A stretch of DNA of 6,722 bases. Origin: Eubacteriales bacterium (GTDB taxonomy: Bacteria; Bacillota; Clostridia; Peptostreptococcales; Anaerovoracaceae). The notes below the pieces were generated by a model that had not been told where the DNA came from, did not search any database, and saw only the letters and a list, made by a program, of their open reading frames with translations. The stretch spans positions 1 to 6,722 of the forward strand of contig JAQUJQ010000086.1 in NCBI GenBank assembly GCA_028680875.1, read 5' to 3'. Shown here piece after piece: positions 5,885-6,722 of the stretch; positions within the stretch are counted from its first letter, which is position 1, and the number at the start of each line of letters is the position of its first letter. The position numbers and the translations under genes are program-made.

Positions 5885-6722
5885 ATGTTGTTAAAAGGAA
5901 AACCGGTAGCAGATAAAATAAAAGAGACTATTATTAATGAAGTAGAGTATTATAAAAATAACGGAAGCATCGTGCCTAGAATTGCTATTTTGCGTATGGG
6001 ACAGCGGCCCGATGATATTTCTTATGAGTCTAGAGTACTCAAAAACTGCGATGCGGTAGGAATCGAAGCGGAAGTTATAGAAGAAAATAATTCGAAAACT
6101 AAAAATATCATAGAAATTCTGGAAAAATTAAATCAGAACCCAAAAATTCATGGAATTTTAATATTTAGACCATTACCTAAACAGCTAGATATGGAACAAA
6201 TCAGCAGAGCAATTTTACCGGAAAAAGATATTGACTGCATGAATCCTATCAACATCGAAAAAGTATTCGTTGGTGATAAAAACGGAATTGCACCATGTAC
6301 ACCGGAGGCGGTTATTGAGATCCTTAAGCATTATAAATATGATTTGAATGGAAAGAATGTAACAATTGTCAATAGAAGTATGGTATTGGGAAAACCTCTT
6401 TCTATGCTTTTCCTTGATGAAAATGCAACTGTTACTATTTGCCATTCTAAGACAAAAGATCTTTCAGGGATAACCTCTAAAGCAGATATCATAGTGACCG
6501 GCGTTGGAAAAGGAAAGTTTTTTGGACCGGAATTTTTTTCAAAGGAAAGTATTGTTATTGATGTGGGAATAAATTTTGTGAATGACAGTATTTGTGGCGA
6601 TGTAGATTTCAAAGCTGTATCAGACAAAGTAGGGGCCATTACTCCTGTTCCCGGAGGAGTAGGAACTGTAACCTCTATGATATTATTAAATCATGTAATT
6701 AAGGCTATGAAACTTCAAGAGA
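5885..6722 (+). CDS. folD: FolD-like methylenetetrahydrofolate dehydrogenase/cyclohydrolase, variant active site (3' truncated)
   Basis: The window holds 279 codons of a gene open to the right edge; the usual family length is about 280-300, so it is nearly complete. FolD oxidises 5,10-methylene-THF with NAD(P)+ and hydrolyses the methenyl product to 10-formyl-THF in the cytosol. Family signatures are MLLKGKPVADKI at the start, GILIFRPLP (90-98), EKDID (113-117), PCTPEAV (137-143), GKPLSMLF (169-176), ICHSKTKDL (185-193), VIDVGIN (224-230), GDVDF (238-242) and TPVPGGVG (253-260). By hand alignment three key positions differ from the canonical enzyme. Val51 stands where the catalytic Lys (human K56) belongs, Phe94 replaces the Gln of QLPLP, and Asn163 replaces the Gly of the VGRS dinucleotide loop. 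The Asp of the DVDG motif is kept (D117) but the following Gly is C118. I recall a clostridial FolD subgroup with RPDDxxYE and FRPLP, so this is probably a lineage and not a damaged gene. Cyclohydrolase activity is doubtful; dehydrogenase activity is possible. Confidence 0.88.
   Translation, partial: MLLKGKPVADKIKETIINEVEYYKNNGSIVPRIAILRMGQRPDDISYESRVLKNCDAVGIEAEVIEENNSKTKNIIEILEKLNQNPKIHGILIFRPLPKQLDMEQISRAILPEKDIDCMNPINIEKVFVGDKNGIAPCTPEAVIEILKHYKYDLNGKNVTIVNRSMVLGKPLSMLFLDENATVTICHSKTKDLSGITSKADIIVTGVGKGKFFGPEFFSKESIVIDVGINFVNDSICGDVDFKAVSDKVGAITPVPGGVGTVTSMILLNHVIKAMKLQE

Noticed and set aside
6215..6639. Two overlapping minus-strand open frames in the last 500 bases.
   Set aside because: Both lie opposite the folD-like gene, whose + strand frame is continuous and full of family motifs. 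The minus-strand translations show no recognisable domain.

Overview
The window looks like a piece of the chromosome of a low- to mid-GC anaerobic Firmicute, most likely class Clostridia. The reasons are the moderately AT-rich sequence, strong AGGAGG-type ribosome binding sites, two adjacent radical SAM proteins, an oxygen-sensitive 2-oxoacid:ferredoxin oxidoreductase of the IorAB type, tRNA genes with encoded CCA ends, and a FolD variant whose sequence style I associate from memory with Clostridia. I cannot name a genus. Every supported gene is on the + strand.

Region 1 (2-5434) is a tightly packed five-gene run: the C-terminal part of a radical SAM protein (cut by the window edge), a B12-binding-type radical SAM protein with a DUF4080-like tail, a TPR-repeat protein, iorA and iorB. 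Junctions are 1 nt gaps or ATGA stop/start overlaps, so the run is very probably one transcript with coupled translation. Its promoter lies upstream of the window. IorAB oxidatively decarboxylates aryl-pyruvates from aromatic amino acid breakdown to aryl-acyl-CoA and reduces ferredoxin, or can run in reverse. What the two radical SAM proteins and the TPR protein do with it is not known to me.

Region 2 (5463-5818) is a small tRNA operon. It has a near-perfect sigma-A promoter, then tRNA-Asn(GUU), tRNA-Leu(UAA) and initiator tRNA-fMet(CAU), then a rho-independent terminator. There is no convincing terminator between iorB and this promoter, so read-through from the ior operon into the tRNAs is possible.

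Region 3 (5819-6722) starts with a short leader without a clear promoter, followed by a folD-like gene cut by the right edge. It keeps the overall FolD fold signatures, but by hand alignment it has lost the catalytic Lys and the partner Gln of the cyclohydrolase site and has an altered dinucleotide-binding loop. This is the most interesting single observation in the window. The other candidate for something new is the radical SAM / DUF4080 / TPR / IorAB gene set. I see no mobile elements, CRISPR arrays, phage genes or long repeats.
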